The notes under the pieces: model-generated
Seen by the model: only the letters and a program-made list of their open reading frames with translations
What the model was told of the DNA's origin: nothing
Databases searched by the model: none
Program-made: the position numbers and the translations under genes
NCBI GenBank assembly: GCA_018240985.1
Contig: JAFEER010000265.1
Coordinates: 1-54,897 of the forward strand
Source of the DNA: Pseudomonadota bacterium
GTDB lineage: Bacteria > Pseudomonadota > Gammaproteobacteria > Burkholderiales > Burkholderiaceae_C
Length of the DNA stretch: 54,897 nucleotides
Direction: 5' to 3'
Shown here: piece by piece, positions 9,444-17,973 of the stretch
Numbering within the stretch: position 1 is the first letter of the stretch
How the letters are laid out: every line of letters starts with the position of its first letter

Positions 9444-10237
9444 GTGCTGCGCCCCAGTACCACCTCCAGCACGAAGCGCGAGCCCACATAGGCCAGCAGC
9501 AGCAGCATGGCGCCCGCATACAGCACGCGCACCGCGCTGCGCCCACGCCAGCCAAAGCGCGCACGGCCCAGCAGCAGCACGGCAAAGGTGATCCAGGCGA
9601 GGATGGAAAACACCGCCTTGTGATCCCATAGCCAGGCGCGGCCATAGAGCTGCTCGCTGAAAAGCCAGCCCGCGATCAGCGTGGCCGACAGCAGCGCAAA
9701 GCCCCAGCGCACAAAACGGAAGGTGAGGCGCTCCAGCGTCAAGAGCGGCAGGCTGCTGTTCAAATGCATGGCCTGGCGCATCTGCCGCTCCGCCCGGCTC
9801 ATGAGCCAGGCATGGGCCACGGCCGCGGCAAACAGGCCATAGCAGGCAATGCCCAGCGTCAGGTGCAATGGCATCCAGGGCGATGCCATGCCATGCAGCG
9901 GCCGGCCCGGAAACAGCGCCGCCAGCAGCACGGTGGCACCGCCGAGCGCGCCCAGCGCCCAGCGCGTGCGCATCTGCGGGAACAGCTCGCGCTCCAGCGC
10001 GTAGATGGTCAGCACCAGCCAGGCCGTCATCGACAGCGCGGCGGCAAAGCCGAAATGCGGCGTGCTGCCCAGCTGGCTCCAGGCGATGGTGATGGCATGC
10101 AGCGCCCAGGCCGGCGCCATGGCCAGGTGGCTGCGCCGGCCCGCGTTGCGCGAGGCCACGGCCGCGCCCAGCGCATACGCTGCGGCCGTTACCAGGGCCA
10201 GCAGCCATGCCGACGGGGAAGCACTGGGTAAAATCAT
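9440..10237 (-). CDS. Cytochrome c assembly (CcsA/YpjD-like) membrane protein
   Basis: A 265-residue protein with about eight hydrophobic helices. The segment LWDHKAVFSILAWITFA near residue 200 corresponds to the conserved loop and helix of the cytochrome c assembly (CcsA/CcmC/YpjD) superfamily, whose better-studied members handle heme at the membrane; this subfamily is not well characterised. The ATG at 10237 starts MILPSASPSA; the open frame continues upstream only as a shadow of ffh on the other strand. It is transcribed divergently from ffh, with a 94-base gap that must hold both promoters. Confidence 0.88.
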   Translation of the reverse strand: MILPSASPSAWLLALVTAAAYALGAAVASRNAGRRSHLAMAPAWALHAITIAWSQLGSTPHFGFAAALSMTAWLVLTIYALERELFPQMRTRWALGALGGATVLLAALFPGRPLHGMASPWMPLHLTLGIACYGLFAAAVAHAWLMSRAERQMRQAMHLNSSLPLLTLERLTFRFVRWGFALLSATLIAGWLFSEQLYGRAWLWDHKAVFSILAWITFAVLLLGRARFGWRGRSAVRVLYAGAMLLLLAYVGSRFVLEVVLGRST

Positions 10238-10331
10238 AGGATTGAAGTTTAGCCCCTCGCCGCTGGTCTCCAGGGCTGGGCCACCGGCCGCCGGCATGCC
10301 CTGCGCCGATCTATCTGGAGCACTTGGCGCA

Positions 10332-11705
10332 ATGGCCTCCGCACTCACCGACAAACTCACCCGTCTCGTCAAAGAGATGCGCGGCCAGGCCCGCATCACC
10401 GAATCCAACGTGCAGGACATGCTGCGCGAGGTGCGCATGGCGCTGCTGGAGGCCGACGTGGCCCTGCCCGTGGTGCGCGACTTCGTCGCCCGCGTCAAGG
10501 ACAAGGCCCTGGGCCAGGAGGTGCTGGGCAGCCTGAAACCCGGCCAGGCGCTGGTCGGCATCGTCAACAAGGAGCTGGCCGTCACCATGGGCGATGGCGT
10601 GGCCGACATCAACCTGGCCGCCCAGCCGCCCGCCGTGATCCTGATGGCCGGCCTGCAGGGCGCGGGCAAGACCACCACCACAGCAAAACTGGCCAAGCAC
10701 CTGATCGAGAAGCGCAAGAAAAAGGTGCTCACCGTCTCGGGCGACGTGTACCGCCCGGCGGCCATCGAGCAGCTCAAGACCGTGAGCAAACAGGCCGGCG
10801 CCGAGTGGTTCCCCAGCACACCTGACCAGAAGCCGCGCGACATCGCCCTGGCGGCACTGGACTACGCCAAAAAGCATTACTTCGACGTGCTGCTGGTGGA
10901 CACGGCCGGACGCCTGGCCATCGACGAACTGTTGATGCAGGAAATCAAGGATCTGCACACGGTGCTGAACCCGGTGGAGACGCTGTTCGTGGTCGATGCC
11001 ATGCAGGGCCAGGACGCGGTGAACACCGCCAAGGCCTTCAAGGAGGCGCTGCCGCTGACCGGCATCGTGCTGACCAAGCTGGACGGCGACTCGCGCGGCG
11101 GCGCGGCGCTGTCGGTGCGGGCCATCACCGGCGCGCCCATCAAGTTTGCCGGCGTGTCCGAGAAGATCGACGGTCTGGAGGTGTTCGACGCCGAACGCCA
11201 CGCCGGCCGCATCCTGGGCATGGGCGACATCGTGGCGCTGGTCGAACAGGTCACGGCCGGCGTGGACATGGAGGCGGCGCAAAAGCTGGCCGCCAAGGTC
11301 AAGAGCGGCGATGGCTTCGATCTGAACGACTTCCTGGCCCAGCTGCAGCAGATGAAGCAGATGGGGGGGCTATCGAGCCTGATGGACAAGCTGCCCGCCC
11401 AGCTCACGGCCAAAGCCGGCCAGATGGACATGGACAAGGCCGAGCGCGACATCCGCCGCAAGGAGGGCATCATCTGCAGCATGACCGCACTGGAGCGCCG
11501 CAAGCCCGAACTCATCAAGGCCACGCGCAAGAAGCGCATCGCCATGGGCGCCGGCGTTCAGGTGCAGGAGGTGAACCGCCTGCTCAACGAATTCGAACAG
11601 ATGCAGGGCATGATGAAGAAGATGAAGGGCGGCGGCCTGATGAAGATGATGAAGAAGATGGGCGGCATGAAGGGCCTGGGCGGTATGCCCAAGATGCCTT
11701 TTTGA
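10332..11705 (+). CDS. ffh: Signal recognition particle GTPase
   Basis: A 457-residue SRP54/Ffh protein. It binds 4.5S RNA and signal sequences of nascent inner-membrane proteins and delivers ribosomes to FtsY. The N domain (1-85) leads into the G domain with GLQGAGKT at 107-114, DTAGRLAID, TKLDGDSRGG and the closing motif. The Met- and Lys-rich M domain (about 330-457) ends in KMMKKMGGMKG with a RMxGM-type RNA-binding region upstream. The start at MASALTDKL is standard; the frame stays open upstream only opposite the ccsA-like gene. A hairpin follows at 11771. Confidence 0.97.
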   Translation: MASALTDKLTRLVKEMRGQARITESNVQDMLREVRMALLEADVALPVVRDFVARVKDKALGQEVLGSLKPGQALVGIVNKELAVTMGDGVADINLAAQPPAVILMAGLQGAGKTTTTAKLAKHLIEKRKKKVLTVSGDVYRPAAIEQLKTVSKQAGAEWFPSTPDQKPRDIALAALDYAKKHYFDVLLVDTAGRLAIDELLMQEIKDLHTVLNPVETLFVVDAMQGQDAVNTAKAFKEALPLTGIVLTKLDGDSRGGAALSVRAITGAPIKFAGVSEKIDGLEVFDAERHAGRILGMGDIVALVEQVTAGVDMEAAQKLAAKVKSGDGFDLNDFLAQLQQMKQMGGLSSLMDKLPAQLTAKAGQMDMDKAERDIRRKEGIICSMTALERRKPELIKATRKKRIAMGAGVQVQEVNRLLNEFEQMQGMMKKMKGGGLMKMMKKMGGMKGLGGMPKMPF

Positions 11706-11740
11706 ATTTCAAGTGTTTTCGGGCTTCAGCGCCGTTGCGG

Positions 11741-11763
11741 TAAGCGCTGACAGCTATCAAAAA
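11741..11763 (+). repeat. Dispersed intergenic motif, copy 1
   Basis: TAAGCGCTGACAGCTATC followed by an A run lies just after ffh. Similar sequence occurs at 15183, 19784 (opposite strand) and 20003, all between or at the ends of genes. Confidence 0.5.
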
Positions 11764-11770
11764 AAGCAAA

Positions 11771-11797
11771 AGCCGGCGCGGGGCCGGTTATTTATTG
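11771..11797 (+). terminator. Probable ffh terminator
   Basis: A 7-bp GC-rich stem (AGCCGGC at 71-77 with GCCGGTT at 83-89, one G-U pair) and a five-base loop are followed by an imperfect T-rich tail, ATTTATTG. It lies 66 bases past the ffh stop, and the group II intron sequence begins immediately after it. Confidence 0.6.
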
Positions 11798-12080
11798 GTG
11801 CGCCCAGCATGGGCGCACTCACTTGGAGGTGAAAGTCCTCTACTCGCCCGACAAGGGGAAGAGTTAGCTAAACGGCAAGGGGGTTCTGGGCGACTGGAAA
11901 TCTGGAGGAGGCCGAAGGCAAAGCGCTGGCCTGACTTCAGACGAGCGGATAGAAGGCGGAACAGCGGGGTAAGACGGCCAATACCGTCAAAGCCCGAAAC
12001 TTGTACGGAACGCTGTGACGTACAACCATCAAAAACAGGTTTCCGTACGGTAGTGCATGGCGACAAGGTTTTCCGCGCAA
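11798..12080 (+). mobile_element. Group II intron 5' fragment without reverse transcriptase
   Basis: The sequence begins with GTGCGCCC, the GTGYG start of bacterial group II introns. The first two hairpins of domain I follow: GCGCCCAGCATGGGCGC, then GGAGGTGAAAGTCCTCT. The downstream block with AACGGCAAGGGGGTT, GGAACGCTGTGACGTAC and GTTTCCGTACGG is typical of the rest of the domain I region. No open frame for the intron-encoded reverse transcriptase/maturase follows, and no domain V or VI is seen before the next gene at 12184. This is therefore a decayed 5' portion; the right limit is approximate. It starts directly behind a terminator hairpin, a site type favoured by some group II introns. 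Confidence 0.72.
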
Positions 12081-12183
12081 TTTCGAGGCCGCCAAAGGCT
12101 TGGTGCTTAGGACTGTTGCAGGCACGTCGCAAAACACTTGTTTGGCGACCATCGACGACCACGAGGCTTCATGTCGATGACTC

Positions 12184-12672
12184 TCAGTTCGCCATTGGCC
12201 TCGTGAGCAGCGCGGCGAAGAACAACACCGTCGCCACCAATGAGGCCGCGGTGCGGACATGGTTCCACGCCGTCCATGTCCGCACGTACTCGGGCCAATA
12301 CGCTAACGCCTGATCCGGTTCCAGCGCCGCCAGGCGCAGGTTCATCGGCTGGTTCAGCACCATCGTGAGCCCGAAAGACCCGAACAGGTAGAGCAGCGCC
12401 GCGGCGAGCACCAGTTTGCCGCTGACCTCGGCCCACCAGAACCAGGAGCCGCCGGCCAAAACCAGGCACAGCAGGGCCGTGCCCACGAAGGGCAGCATGA
12501 AGCTGGGCGTGATGACCACGACGTTGATTGAGTTCATCGCCGCCACGCCCTGCCGGGGTGCGATGCGCCGGAGCGCGCGCATCACGAACGACGAAAAGCC
12601 GTAGAACACGCCACCGATGATGGCGCTGCCTATCGCGGCCACGAAGGCGAGGGCAGACAATGCATAGTCCAT
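12184..12672 (-). CDS. DUF1772 / anthrone oxygenase-like membrane protein
   Basis: A 162-residue protein with four hydrophobic helices. The first is rich in small residues (FVAAIGSAIIGGVFYGF) and a conserved Asn-rich segment (NSINVVV) follows. This pattern matches the DUF1772 family, sometimes called anthrone oxygenase family; its real reaction in bacteria is unsettled. The start at MDYALSAL is four bases after the stop of the NmrA-like gene, so the two form an operon, probably controlled by the divergent TetR gene. Similar trios of DUF1772, NAD(P)-binding protein and regulator suggest a small oxidative or detoxifying cassette; this is inference. Confidence 0.82.
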   Translation of the reverse strand: MDYALSALAFVAAIGSAIIGGVFYGFSSFVMRALRRIAPRQGVAAMNSINVVVITPSFMLPFVGTALLCLVLAGGSWFWWAEVSGKLVLAAALLYLFGSFGLTMVLNQPMNLRLAALEPDQALAYWPEYVRTWTAWNHVRTAASLVATVLFFAALLTRPMAN

Positions 12673-12676
12673 GGCG

Positions 12677-13516
12677 TCAAGCCCTCCACACGCCGCTGGC
12701 GGCGACGTGCCGCACGTAGTCGTCGAAGTCGCGCGCCGGTCGGCCCAGGGCGCGCTGCACGCCATCGGTCACGCGCTCGTTGCGGCCGTCCAGCACCGTC
12801 CTGAACAGGTAGAGGATGAGATCGATCTCCACCGCACTGAGCCGCGCCTGCTCCAGCCCCGCGCGGAAGTCCTGCGGCGTGATCGGCACGAAGCGGATGT
12901 TTCGGCCGGTGGCCTTCGCGATAGCCGCCACGGCTTGTGCGAAGCTGATCGCGCGCGGGCCGGTCAACTCATGGAGCTGCCCGGAATGCCCGCGCTGGGT
13001 CAGGGCCGCCGTGGCCACGTCGGCGATGTCGTCGGCATCGACGAATGGCTCTGCCACAGCACCCACCGGCAGCGCCACCTCGCCGGCAAGAATCATGTCG
13101 AGGAAGAAGTTCTCGCTGAAGTTCTGGCTGAACCAGCTGCAGCGCAGGATGGTCCAGTCCGCGCCCGAGTCCTTCAGCGCCTGCTCCGCGTCCTCGGCCT
13201 CGACCTCGCCACGGCCGGATAGCAGCGCCAGCCGCTTGACGCCGCTTTGAACCGCCTGCTCGAAGAAGGCCGTCACCGTCGCGAGCGCGCCCGGCACGGC
13301 CAGGTCGGGCTGGTAGGTCACGTAGGCCTGGCTCGCGCCGTCGAGCGCGGCGGCCCAGGTCGAGCGGTCTTCCCAGTCGAAACGAGGGGTGGAAGTGCGT
13401 GAAACCGGGCGCACGGCGCGGCCCAGGCCGCGCAGCCGCTCCACGACGCGGCGGCCGGTCTTGCCGTTGCCGCCGAGCACCAGGGTGAGGTCGTTTTGTC
13501 GCGTCGAAGCAGTCAT
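12677..13516 (-). CDS. NmrA-like NAD(P)-binding protein
   Basis: A 279-residue atypical short-chain dehydrogenase of the NmrA/NAD(P)H-binding type. The N-terminal Rossmann motif is LVLGGNGKTGRRV, and the PFVDADDIADVA segment near residue 180 is characteristic of the family. The usual catalytic Tyr-x-x-x-Lys is not evident, which fits a sensor-like or azoreductase-like role rather than a classic dehydrogenase. The start is the ATG at 13516, six bases after GGAG; a TTG further upstream is in frame but unsupported. It heads an operon with the DUF1772 gene and faces the TetR gene. Confidence 0.85.
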   Translation of the reverse strand: MTASTRQNDLTLVLGGNGKTGRRVVERLRGLGRAVRPVSRTSTPRFDWEDRSTWAAALDGASQAYVTYQPDLAVPGALATVTAFFEQAVQSGVKRLALLSGRGEVEAEDAEQALKDSGADWTILRCSWFSQNFSENFFLDMILAGEVALPVGAVAEPFVDADDIADVATAALTQRGHSGQLHELTGPRAISFAQAVAAIAKATGRNIRFVPITPQDFRAGLEQARLSAVEIDLILYLFRTVLDGRNERVTDGVQRALGRPARDFDDYVRHVAASGVWRA

Positions 13517-13552
13517 TTCAATCTCCAGGGAGGCCAAGGGTTTGCAATAACA

Positions 13553-13565
13553 TGAGAATTGCTCA
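13553..13565. promoter_or_regulatory. Candidate TetR-family operator A
   Basis: TGAGAATTGCTCA is a TGAG/CTCA inverted repeat in the divergent intergenic space. With the palindrome at 13588 it is the natural candidate binding site for the adjacent TetR-family regulator. No experimental match is known to me. Confidence 0.4.
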
Positions 13566-13587
13566 CGTTTAAAAATGATAGATACTC

Positions 13588-13599
13588 ACATCTTGATGT
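13588..13599. promoter_or_regulatory. Candidate TetR-family operator B
   Basis: ACATCTTGATGT is a perfect 5+2+5 palindrome, extending imperfectly to 16 bp (13586-13601). It lies between the divergent NmrA-like and TetR genes, 28 bases before the TetR start, well placed to control both. Confidence 0.45.
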
Positions 13600-13626
13600 C
13601 AATCTCTTTTTTGTAACGGCACCCTC

Positions 13627-14268
13627 ATGAAACCATCGACACCAGTGCTGACGCCGCCGGCCGGCGCACCGGAAGCGCGTCGCCAGCCGCAGCAGCGGCG
13701 CAGCCGCGAGCGCCTGGACCGCATCCTGGCAGTGGCCGCGGAGCTGATCGGCGAGAAGGGCAGCGATCAGGTCAAGATGAGCGAAATCGCCGAGCGGGCA
13801 CGGCTCTCGATCGGTTCGCTGTACCAGTACTTCCCGGACAAGCGCGCGATCCTGCGCACCCTGGCCGAGGGCTACGCCGCCGAGAGCCGGCGCTGCATCG
13901 ACGAAGCACTGGCCGGCGTCGGTGATCGCAAAGGCCTCGAAGCGGCTTTCTCGGCCCTGGTGGACCAGTACTACGAGCTCATGCTGAGCAAGCCCGTGAT
14001 CCGCGACATCGCCGCGGGCATGCGCTCGGACAAGGATCTGATGGCGATCGAGCTGGCCGAAAGCAAAACCTGCGGCGCGTTGTTGGCCGCGGCAATCCGG
14101 CGCGTGCTCCCGAGGGCTGACGCCAAGGAGGTCGGCGTTCAGGCCTTCTTGATCTGGCAGCTGGGCGAGGAGACCATGCGCCTGGCCTTGCAGCACAGGC
14201 GCGGCGAAGGCGCGCGCCTCGTGGAGGCCTATAAGCGCATGAGCCTGCGCGCGATGCTGGAGCCTTGA
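13627..14268 (+). CDS. TetR-family transcriptional regulator
   Basis: A 213-residue regulator. After a Pro-rich tail, residues 20-70 form the TetR helix-turn-helix, with the signature RARLSIGSLYQYFPDKRAIL. The C-terminal helices form a ligand and dimer domain of unknown specificity. It is transcribed away from the NmrA-like/DUF1772 operon across a 110-base gap containing two palindromes, so autoregulation and repression of that operon are the simplest reading. The inducer cannot be read from sequence. Confidence 0.9.
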   Translation: MKPSTPVLTPPAGAPEARRQPQQRRSRERLDRILAVAAELIGEKGSDQVKMSEIAERARLSIGSLYQYFPDKRAILRTLAEGYAAESRRCIDEALAGVGDRKGLEAAFSALVDQYYELMLSKPVIRDIAAGMRSDKDLMAIELAESKTCGALLAAAIRRVLPRADAKEVGVQAFLIWQLGEETMRLALQHRRGEGARLVEAYKRMSLRAMLEP

Positions 14269-14295
14269 GCTGGACGGTGCAGACGGCGGACTCGT

Positions 14296-14384
14296 ATGCG
14301 GAGGATTGAGCACACCGCCCAGTACAAGCGCGACTATAAGCGCAACGCCAAAGGTCAGCACGGGCCACGCTCGATGGGGGCCAG
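14296..14384 (+). pseudogene. YafQ-type (RelE superfamily) toxin remnant
   Basis: The first codons read MRRIEHTAQYKRDYKRNAKG, the characteristic beginning of YafQ-family mRNA interferases of type II toxin-antitoxin systems. After QHG the match continues only in another frame (RATLDGGQVP), indicating loss of one base near 14362. Similarity ends within 30 more bases, and the remaining two thirds of a toxin, including the catalytic region, is absent. No antitoxin gene precedes it; the TetR gene ends 27 bases upstream. I read this as a dead fragment. The stretch from here to 14603 holds nothing else I recognise. Confidence 0.65.
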
Positions 14385-14603
14385 GTGCCCGGGATATTGG
14401 GGTCGGATTCCCATTATTTGCAAGCCAAGTCCCCATCCCCACCTTCCCCCAGAGGTGGAAGGAATCTGAGATATGCCACTAAGATCATTGGAGTTGGGCC
14501 CCAACGATCCGCCGAGGGGTGATGGCTAGCGCCTTCTGGTCCCGGGGTGGTGTGGTAGCCGGTCACGCGTACACTGCGACGTATGCAAGGCAATGGGGGT
14601 TCC

Positions 14604-15158
14604 ATGTCGGCACTGAGCCCACCCAAGTATTTCACCAGCGAGCAAGAGTATCTGGATGGCGAGCGGCACGGCGAGCTGCGCCATGAGTACATCGACGGGC
14701 AGGTGTATGCGATGACCGGGGCCAGCGACCGGCATGGCCTGATCCTGAATGCCCTGGCCTACGCCCTGACGCCGGCGGCGCGGCGCAAAGGCTGCCAGCT
14801 GTTCACGTCCGACATGAAGCTGCGGCTCGAGATCGGCGGCAAGATTTGTTTCTACTACCCGGATCTGCTGCTGTCCTGTGACCCGCAGGATAGAGAGCCG
14901 TATTTCAGGCGCTCGCCCTGCCTGATCGTCGAGGTGCTGTCGGAATCGACCGCGCGCATCGATCGGCGCGAAAAGCTGCTGGCCTACCAGAGCCTGCCCA
15001 GCCTGCAGGCCTACATGCTGGTCGAGCAGGAGGCGCGGCGCGTGGAGTTGTACCGCCGCGCCAATGATTGGCGCGTGGAGTACCACGACGAGGGCGAGGT
15101 CTGGCTGGACTGCCTGGAGCTGGCGCTGCCGCTCGCCGAGGTGTACGTAGATTTGTGA
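14604..15158 (+). CDS. Uma2-family (DUF820) PD-(D/E)XK nuclease-like protein
   Basis: A 184-residue protein of the Uma2 family. An N-terminal block (SEQEYLDGERHGELRHEYID) precedes the restriction-endonuclease-like core, with YYPDLLLSCDPQD and PCLIVEVLSEST supplying the Asp and Glu-x-x-type residues expected at the metal site. The biological role is unknown; the family is frequent in transposon-rich genomes. I prefer the ATG at 14604, after a G-rich stretch, over an in-frame ATG at 14583 that has no ribosome site. It converges on miaB. Location next to a toxin remnant and an intron fragment marks this stretch as accessory. Confidence 0.85.
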   Translation: MSALSPPKYFTSEQEYLDGERHGELRHEYIDGQVYAMTGASDRHGLILNALAYALTPAARRKGCQLFTSDMKLRLEIGGKICFYYPDLLLSCDPQDREPYFRRSPCLIVEVLSESTARIDRREKLLAYQSLPSLQAYMLVEQEARRVELYRRANDWRVEYHDEGEVWLDCLELALPLAEVYVDL

Positions 15159-15182
15159 ATTTCCGGCACAAACCCAGACAGG

Positions 15183-15208
15183 TTAAGCGCTTGCAGCTAT
15201 TCGGTTTA
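15183..15208 (+). repeat. Dispersed intergenic motif, copy 2
   Basis: TTAAGCGCTTGCAGCTATTC sits in the 56-base gap between the convergent Uma2 and miaB genes. It shares the AAGCGC..GCAGCTAT core with copies at 11741, 19784 and 20003. Confidence 0.5.
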
Positions 15209-15214
15209 TAGCGT

Positions 15215-16546
15215 TCAGGCAAACTCCCGCGCCACCTCGCCGCGCAGCGTGTAGGTGCGCGCCTCGGTGATCTTCACGTCGATCAGCTGGCCGATCAGGC
15301 CCTCCGCGCCGGGGAAGTTGACCACGCGGTTGCACTCGGTGCGGCCCATGAGTTCGTTGCTGTCGCGCTTGCTCACGCCCTCGACGAGGATGCGTTGCAC
15401 CGTGCCCACGCGCTCCTGGCTGATCTCCAGGATGTTGCGGTTGATGACGGCCTGCAACTCCTGCAGGCGGCGCAGCTTGACCTCGTGCGGCGTGTCATCC
15501 TGCAGGTTGGCGGCGGGCGTGCCGGGGCGGGGGCTGAAGATGAAGCTGAAACTGTTGTCGAAGCGCACGTCCGCAATGAGCTTCATCATCTTCTGGAAGT
15601 CTTCTTCCGTTTCGCCGGGAAAGCCGACGATGAAGTCGCTGCTCATGGCCATGTCGGGGCGGATGGCGCGCAGCTTGCGGATCGTGCTCTTGTATTCCAT
15701 AGCGGTGTAGCCGCGCTTCATGGCCATCAGGATGCGGTCTGATCCATGCTGCACCGGCAGGTGCAGGTGGCTGACCAGCTTGGGGATCCTGGCGTAGGCC
15801 TCGATCAGGCGCGGCGTGAACTCGTTCGGGTGGCTGGTGGTGTAGCGGATGCGCTCTATGCCCGGGATCTCGGCCACGTATTCGAGCAGCAGGGCAAAGT
15901 CGGCAGTGTCTTGCGTGTCGCCCATCTTGCCCAGGTAGGCGTTGACGTTCTGGCCCAGTAGCGTCACTTCTTTCACGCCCTGGTCGGCCAGGCCGGCCAC
16001 TTCCACCAGCACGTCCTCGAACGGGCGGCTGACTTCCTCGCCGCGCGTGTAGGGCACGACGCAGTAGCTGCAGTATTTGGAGCAGCCTTCCATGATGGAG
16101 ACGAAGGCGCTGGCGCCCTCGACGCGCGCGGGCGGCAGGTGGTCGAACTTCTCGATCTCGGGGAAGCTGATGTCCACCTGCGGCTTGTGCTGCTTGGCGC
16201 GCGCGTTCAGCAGTTCCGGCAGGCGGTGCAGCGTCTGCGGGCCGAACACCACATCGACGAAGGGCGCGCGCTTGATGATCTCCTCGCCCTCCTGGCTGGC
16301 CACGCAGCCGCCCACGCCGATGAGCACGCCCTTTTCCTTCAGGTGCTTGACGCGGCCGAGGTCGCTAAACACCTTCTCCTGCGCCTTCTCGCGCACCGAG
16401 CAGGTGTTGAAGAGGATCAGGTCGGCCTCTTCGGGGTTGCTGGTTTCAACATAGTCCTGCTCGGCGCCCAGCACGTCGGCCATCTTGGCCGAGTCGTATT
16501 CGTTCATCTGGCAGCCAAAGGTCTTGATGAAGACTTTCTTGCTCAT
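15215..16546 (-). CDS. miaB: tRNA-2-methylthio-N6-dimethylallyladenosine synthase
   Basis: A 443-residue radical-SAM methylthiotransferase that adds the 2-methylthio group at A37 of tRNAs reading UNN codons. The N-terminal UPF0004 domain carries three Cys for one 4Fe-4S cluster ([23 protein letters not shown]). The radical-SAM CxxxCxxC is in [17 protein letters not shown]. The C-terminal TRAM domain binds tRNA. The start at [12 protein letters not shown] is canonical; the frame runs on upstream only through the shadow of the next gene. It follows the small secreted-protein gene by 11 bases and is likely cotranscribed. Confidence 0.97.
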   Translation of the reverse strand: MSKKVFIKTFGCQMNEYDSAKMADVLGAEQDYVETSNPEEADLILFNTCSVREKAQEKVFSDLGRVKHLKEKGVLIGVGGCVASQEGEEIIKRAPFVDVVFGPQTLHRLPELLNARAKQHKPQVDISFPEIEKFDHLPPARVEGASAFVSIMEGCSKYCSYCVVPYTRGEEVSRPFEDVLVEVAGLADQGVKEVTLLGQNVNAYLGKMGDTQDTADFALLLEYVAEIPGIERIRYTTSHPNEFTPRLIEAYARIPKLVSHLHLPVQHGSDRILMAMKRGYTAMEYKSTIRKLRAIRPDMAMSSDFIVGFPGETEEDFQKMMKLIADVRFDNSFSFIFSPRPGTPAANLQDDTPHEVKLRRLQELQAVINRNILEISQERVGTVQRILVEGVSKRDSNELMGRTECNRVVNFPGAEGLIGQLIDVKITEARTYTLRGEVAREFA

Positions 16547-16557
16547 GACTCTCACCT

Positions 16558-16965
16558 TCAGCGTGCGGTTTTCGGCTCGTCCCACTGGGAGCGGATATTG
16601 GTCTGCACGGCGTCGCTGCCCTTGCGCGGCTGCCTGGCCTCGTCCTCGGTCAGGATCCAGACGGTGTGCAGCATGCCGGTGCTGGCCTCCAGCACGTAGT
16701 TGACCTTCAATGGCTGGTTGATGAGCGTGTGCGCAAAGACCAGCGCATTGTTGGGGTTGAAGATGCGCAGGCCCGGCGCCAGGCGCACGGTCTGGTTGTT
16801 CAGGCGCGCCTCGGCGCTGTTGGTGATGGTGAGCTGGCCGCGCAGCGCGGCCTCGGGAAAGTTGCGCTGGCCGGCGGGCGTGGGCGCCTGCTGGGCCTGC
16901 GCCGCAAGGGGCAGGGCGATGGCGGCGGCAAGCGCCAGGGCGGGCAGCGAGGGGCAGCGTGTCAT
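16558..16965 (-). CDS. Small predicted periplasmic protein, function unknown
   Basis: A 135-residue protein with a clear Sec signal peptide ([20 protein letters not shown], cleavage likely after AQA near residue 24). The mature part contains [20 protein letters not shown] and [19 protein letters not shown], giving a beta-rich impression and no catalytic motif I can name. It lies directly before miaB on the same strand. Such proteins are common in Comamonadaceae without assigned function; the pairing with miaB may simply be an operon of convenience. Confidence 0.8.
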   Translation of the reverse strand: MTRCPSLPALALAAAIALPLAAQAQQAPTPAGQRNFPEAALRGQLTITNSAEARLNNQTVRLAPGLRIFNPNNALVFAHTLINQPLKVNYVLEASTGMLHTVWILTEDEARQPRKGSDAVQTNIRSQWDEPKTAR

Positions 16966-17003
16966 GGTGTATATCCAGGGGCTGTTGATAAGGCCACAAG
17001 AAA

Positions 17004-17036
17004 AAAACCCACAGCGCCGTAGCACTGCGGGTTTTT
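17004..17036 (-). terminator. Terminator after tRNA-Met
   Basis: A stem of AAAAACCC-ACAG with CTGCGGGTTTTT flanks a short loop, A-rich on one side and T-rich on the other, so it can work on either strand. It lies just past the tRNA 3' end and 39 bases before the start of the small secreted-protein gene. Confidence 0.85.
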
Positions 17037-17042
17037 CTTATG

Positions 17043-17119
17043 TGGTGGTGGTACCGGGACTTGAACCTGGGACATCAGCATTATGAATGCTGCGCTCTAA
17101 CCAACTGAGCTATACCACC
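17043..17119 (-). tRNA. tRNA-Met (CAU), elongator type
   Basis: A 77-base tRNA on the minus strand with encoded CCA (plus-strand TGG at 17043-17045). The acceptor stem pairs GGTGGTA with TACCACC, and the D arm contains GCTCAGTTGGTTAGAGC. The anticodon arm CAGCA-TTCATAA-TGCTG gives anticodon CAT, and the T loop is TTCAAGT. The first acceptor pair is fully matched, unlike initiator tRNA. CAU could also be the tRNA-Ile that is lysidine-modified, but the arm sequences resemble elongator Met more closely. Confidence 0.93.
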
Positions 17120-17144
17120 GAAGCCGGCGATTATATGGCAAAAA

Positions 17145-17924
17145 TTACTGGTTCGTGAACACTGCGGCGCGCTTGTTCACGAAGGCGTCCATGCCTTCCT
17201 TCTGATCCTGCGTGGCAAACAGCGCGTGGAACAGGCGGCGCTCGAACATCACGCCGTCGCTCAAAGTGCCCTCGAAGGCGCGGTTCACAGATTCCTTGGC
17301 GGCCATCACGGCGATCTGCGAGAAGCCGCTGATGATGAGGGCGGCGCCCAGGGCTTCTTCCATGAGTTTGTCCAGCGGCACGATGCGGCTGACCAGGCCG
17401 GCGCGCTCGGCCTCCTGCACATCCATCATGCGCGCGGTGAGGGCCAAGTCCATGGCCTTGGACTTGCCCACGGCGCGCGGCAGGCGCTGCGTGCCACCGG
17501 CGCCGGGGATCACGCCGAGCTTGATCTCGGGCTGGCCGAACCTGGCGTTGTCGGCGGCGATGATGAAGTCGCACATCATGGCCAGTTCGCAGCCGCCGCC
17601 CAAGGCAAAGCCGCTCACGGCGGCGATCACGGGCTTGCGGATCGTGCGGATGGTTTCCCAGTTGCGCGTGATGTAGTCGCCCTTGTAGGCGTCGGCAAAG
17701 CTGTATTGGGCCATGGCGCCGATGTCGGCGCCGGCGGCAAAGGCCTTCTCGCTGCCGGTGATGATCATGCAGCCGATCTTCTCATCGGCGTCAAAGGCCT
17801 TGAGCGCCGCGCCCAGCTCGTCCATGAGCTGGCCATTCAGGGCGTTGAGCTGCTTGGGGCGATTGAGCGTGATGACGCCGACTTTCTCGCCTTCGGTGCG
17901 AACGGTGATGCATTCGTAGGTCAC
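17145..17924 (-). CDS. Enoyl-CoA hydratase (crotonase family)
   Basis: A 259-residue crotonase-fold enzyme, normal length for mitochondrial-type enoyl-CoA hydratases. These add water across trans-2-enoyl-CoA in fatty-acid beta-oxidation. The oxyanion-hole segments [10 protein letters not shown] and [15 protein letters not shown] are present. The two catalytic Glu fall in GGCEL and [17 protein letters not shown], so the enzyme should be active as a hydratase. The start is a GTG: AGGAG lies six bases upstream, and no better ATG is present. Substrate chain length cannot be told from sequence. Confidence 0.93.
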   Translation of the reverse strand: MTYECITVRTEGEKVGVITLNRPKQLNALNGQLMDELGAALKAFDADEKIGCMIITGSEKAFAAGADIGAMAQYSFADAYKGDYITRNWETIRTIRKPVIAAVSGFALGGGCELAMMCDFIIAADNARFGQPEIKLGVIPGAGGTQRLPRAVGKSKAMDLALTARMMDVQEAERAGLVSRIVPLDKLMEEALGAALIISGFSQIAVMAAKESVNRAFEGTLSDGVMFERRLFHALFATQDQKEGMDAFVNKRAAVFTNQ

Positions 17925-17973
17925 GGTGATCTCCTGGGTGTTGTGAAGTCAAACCCAGTGACTATAACCAAGC

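Noticed and set aside
11798-12183. A reverse transcriptase gene inside the intron fragment.
   Set aside because: No frame with reverse-transcriptase motifs (for example YADD) is present on either strand.
17043-17119. The tRNA-Met gene as an attachment site for the accessory genes.
   Set aside because: No second copy of its 3' end and no integrase nearby; the flanking genes are ordinary core genes.
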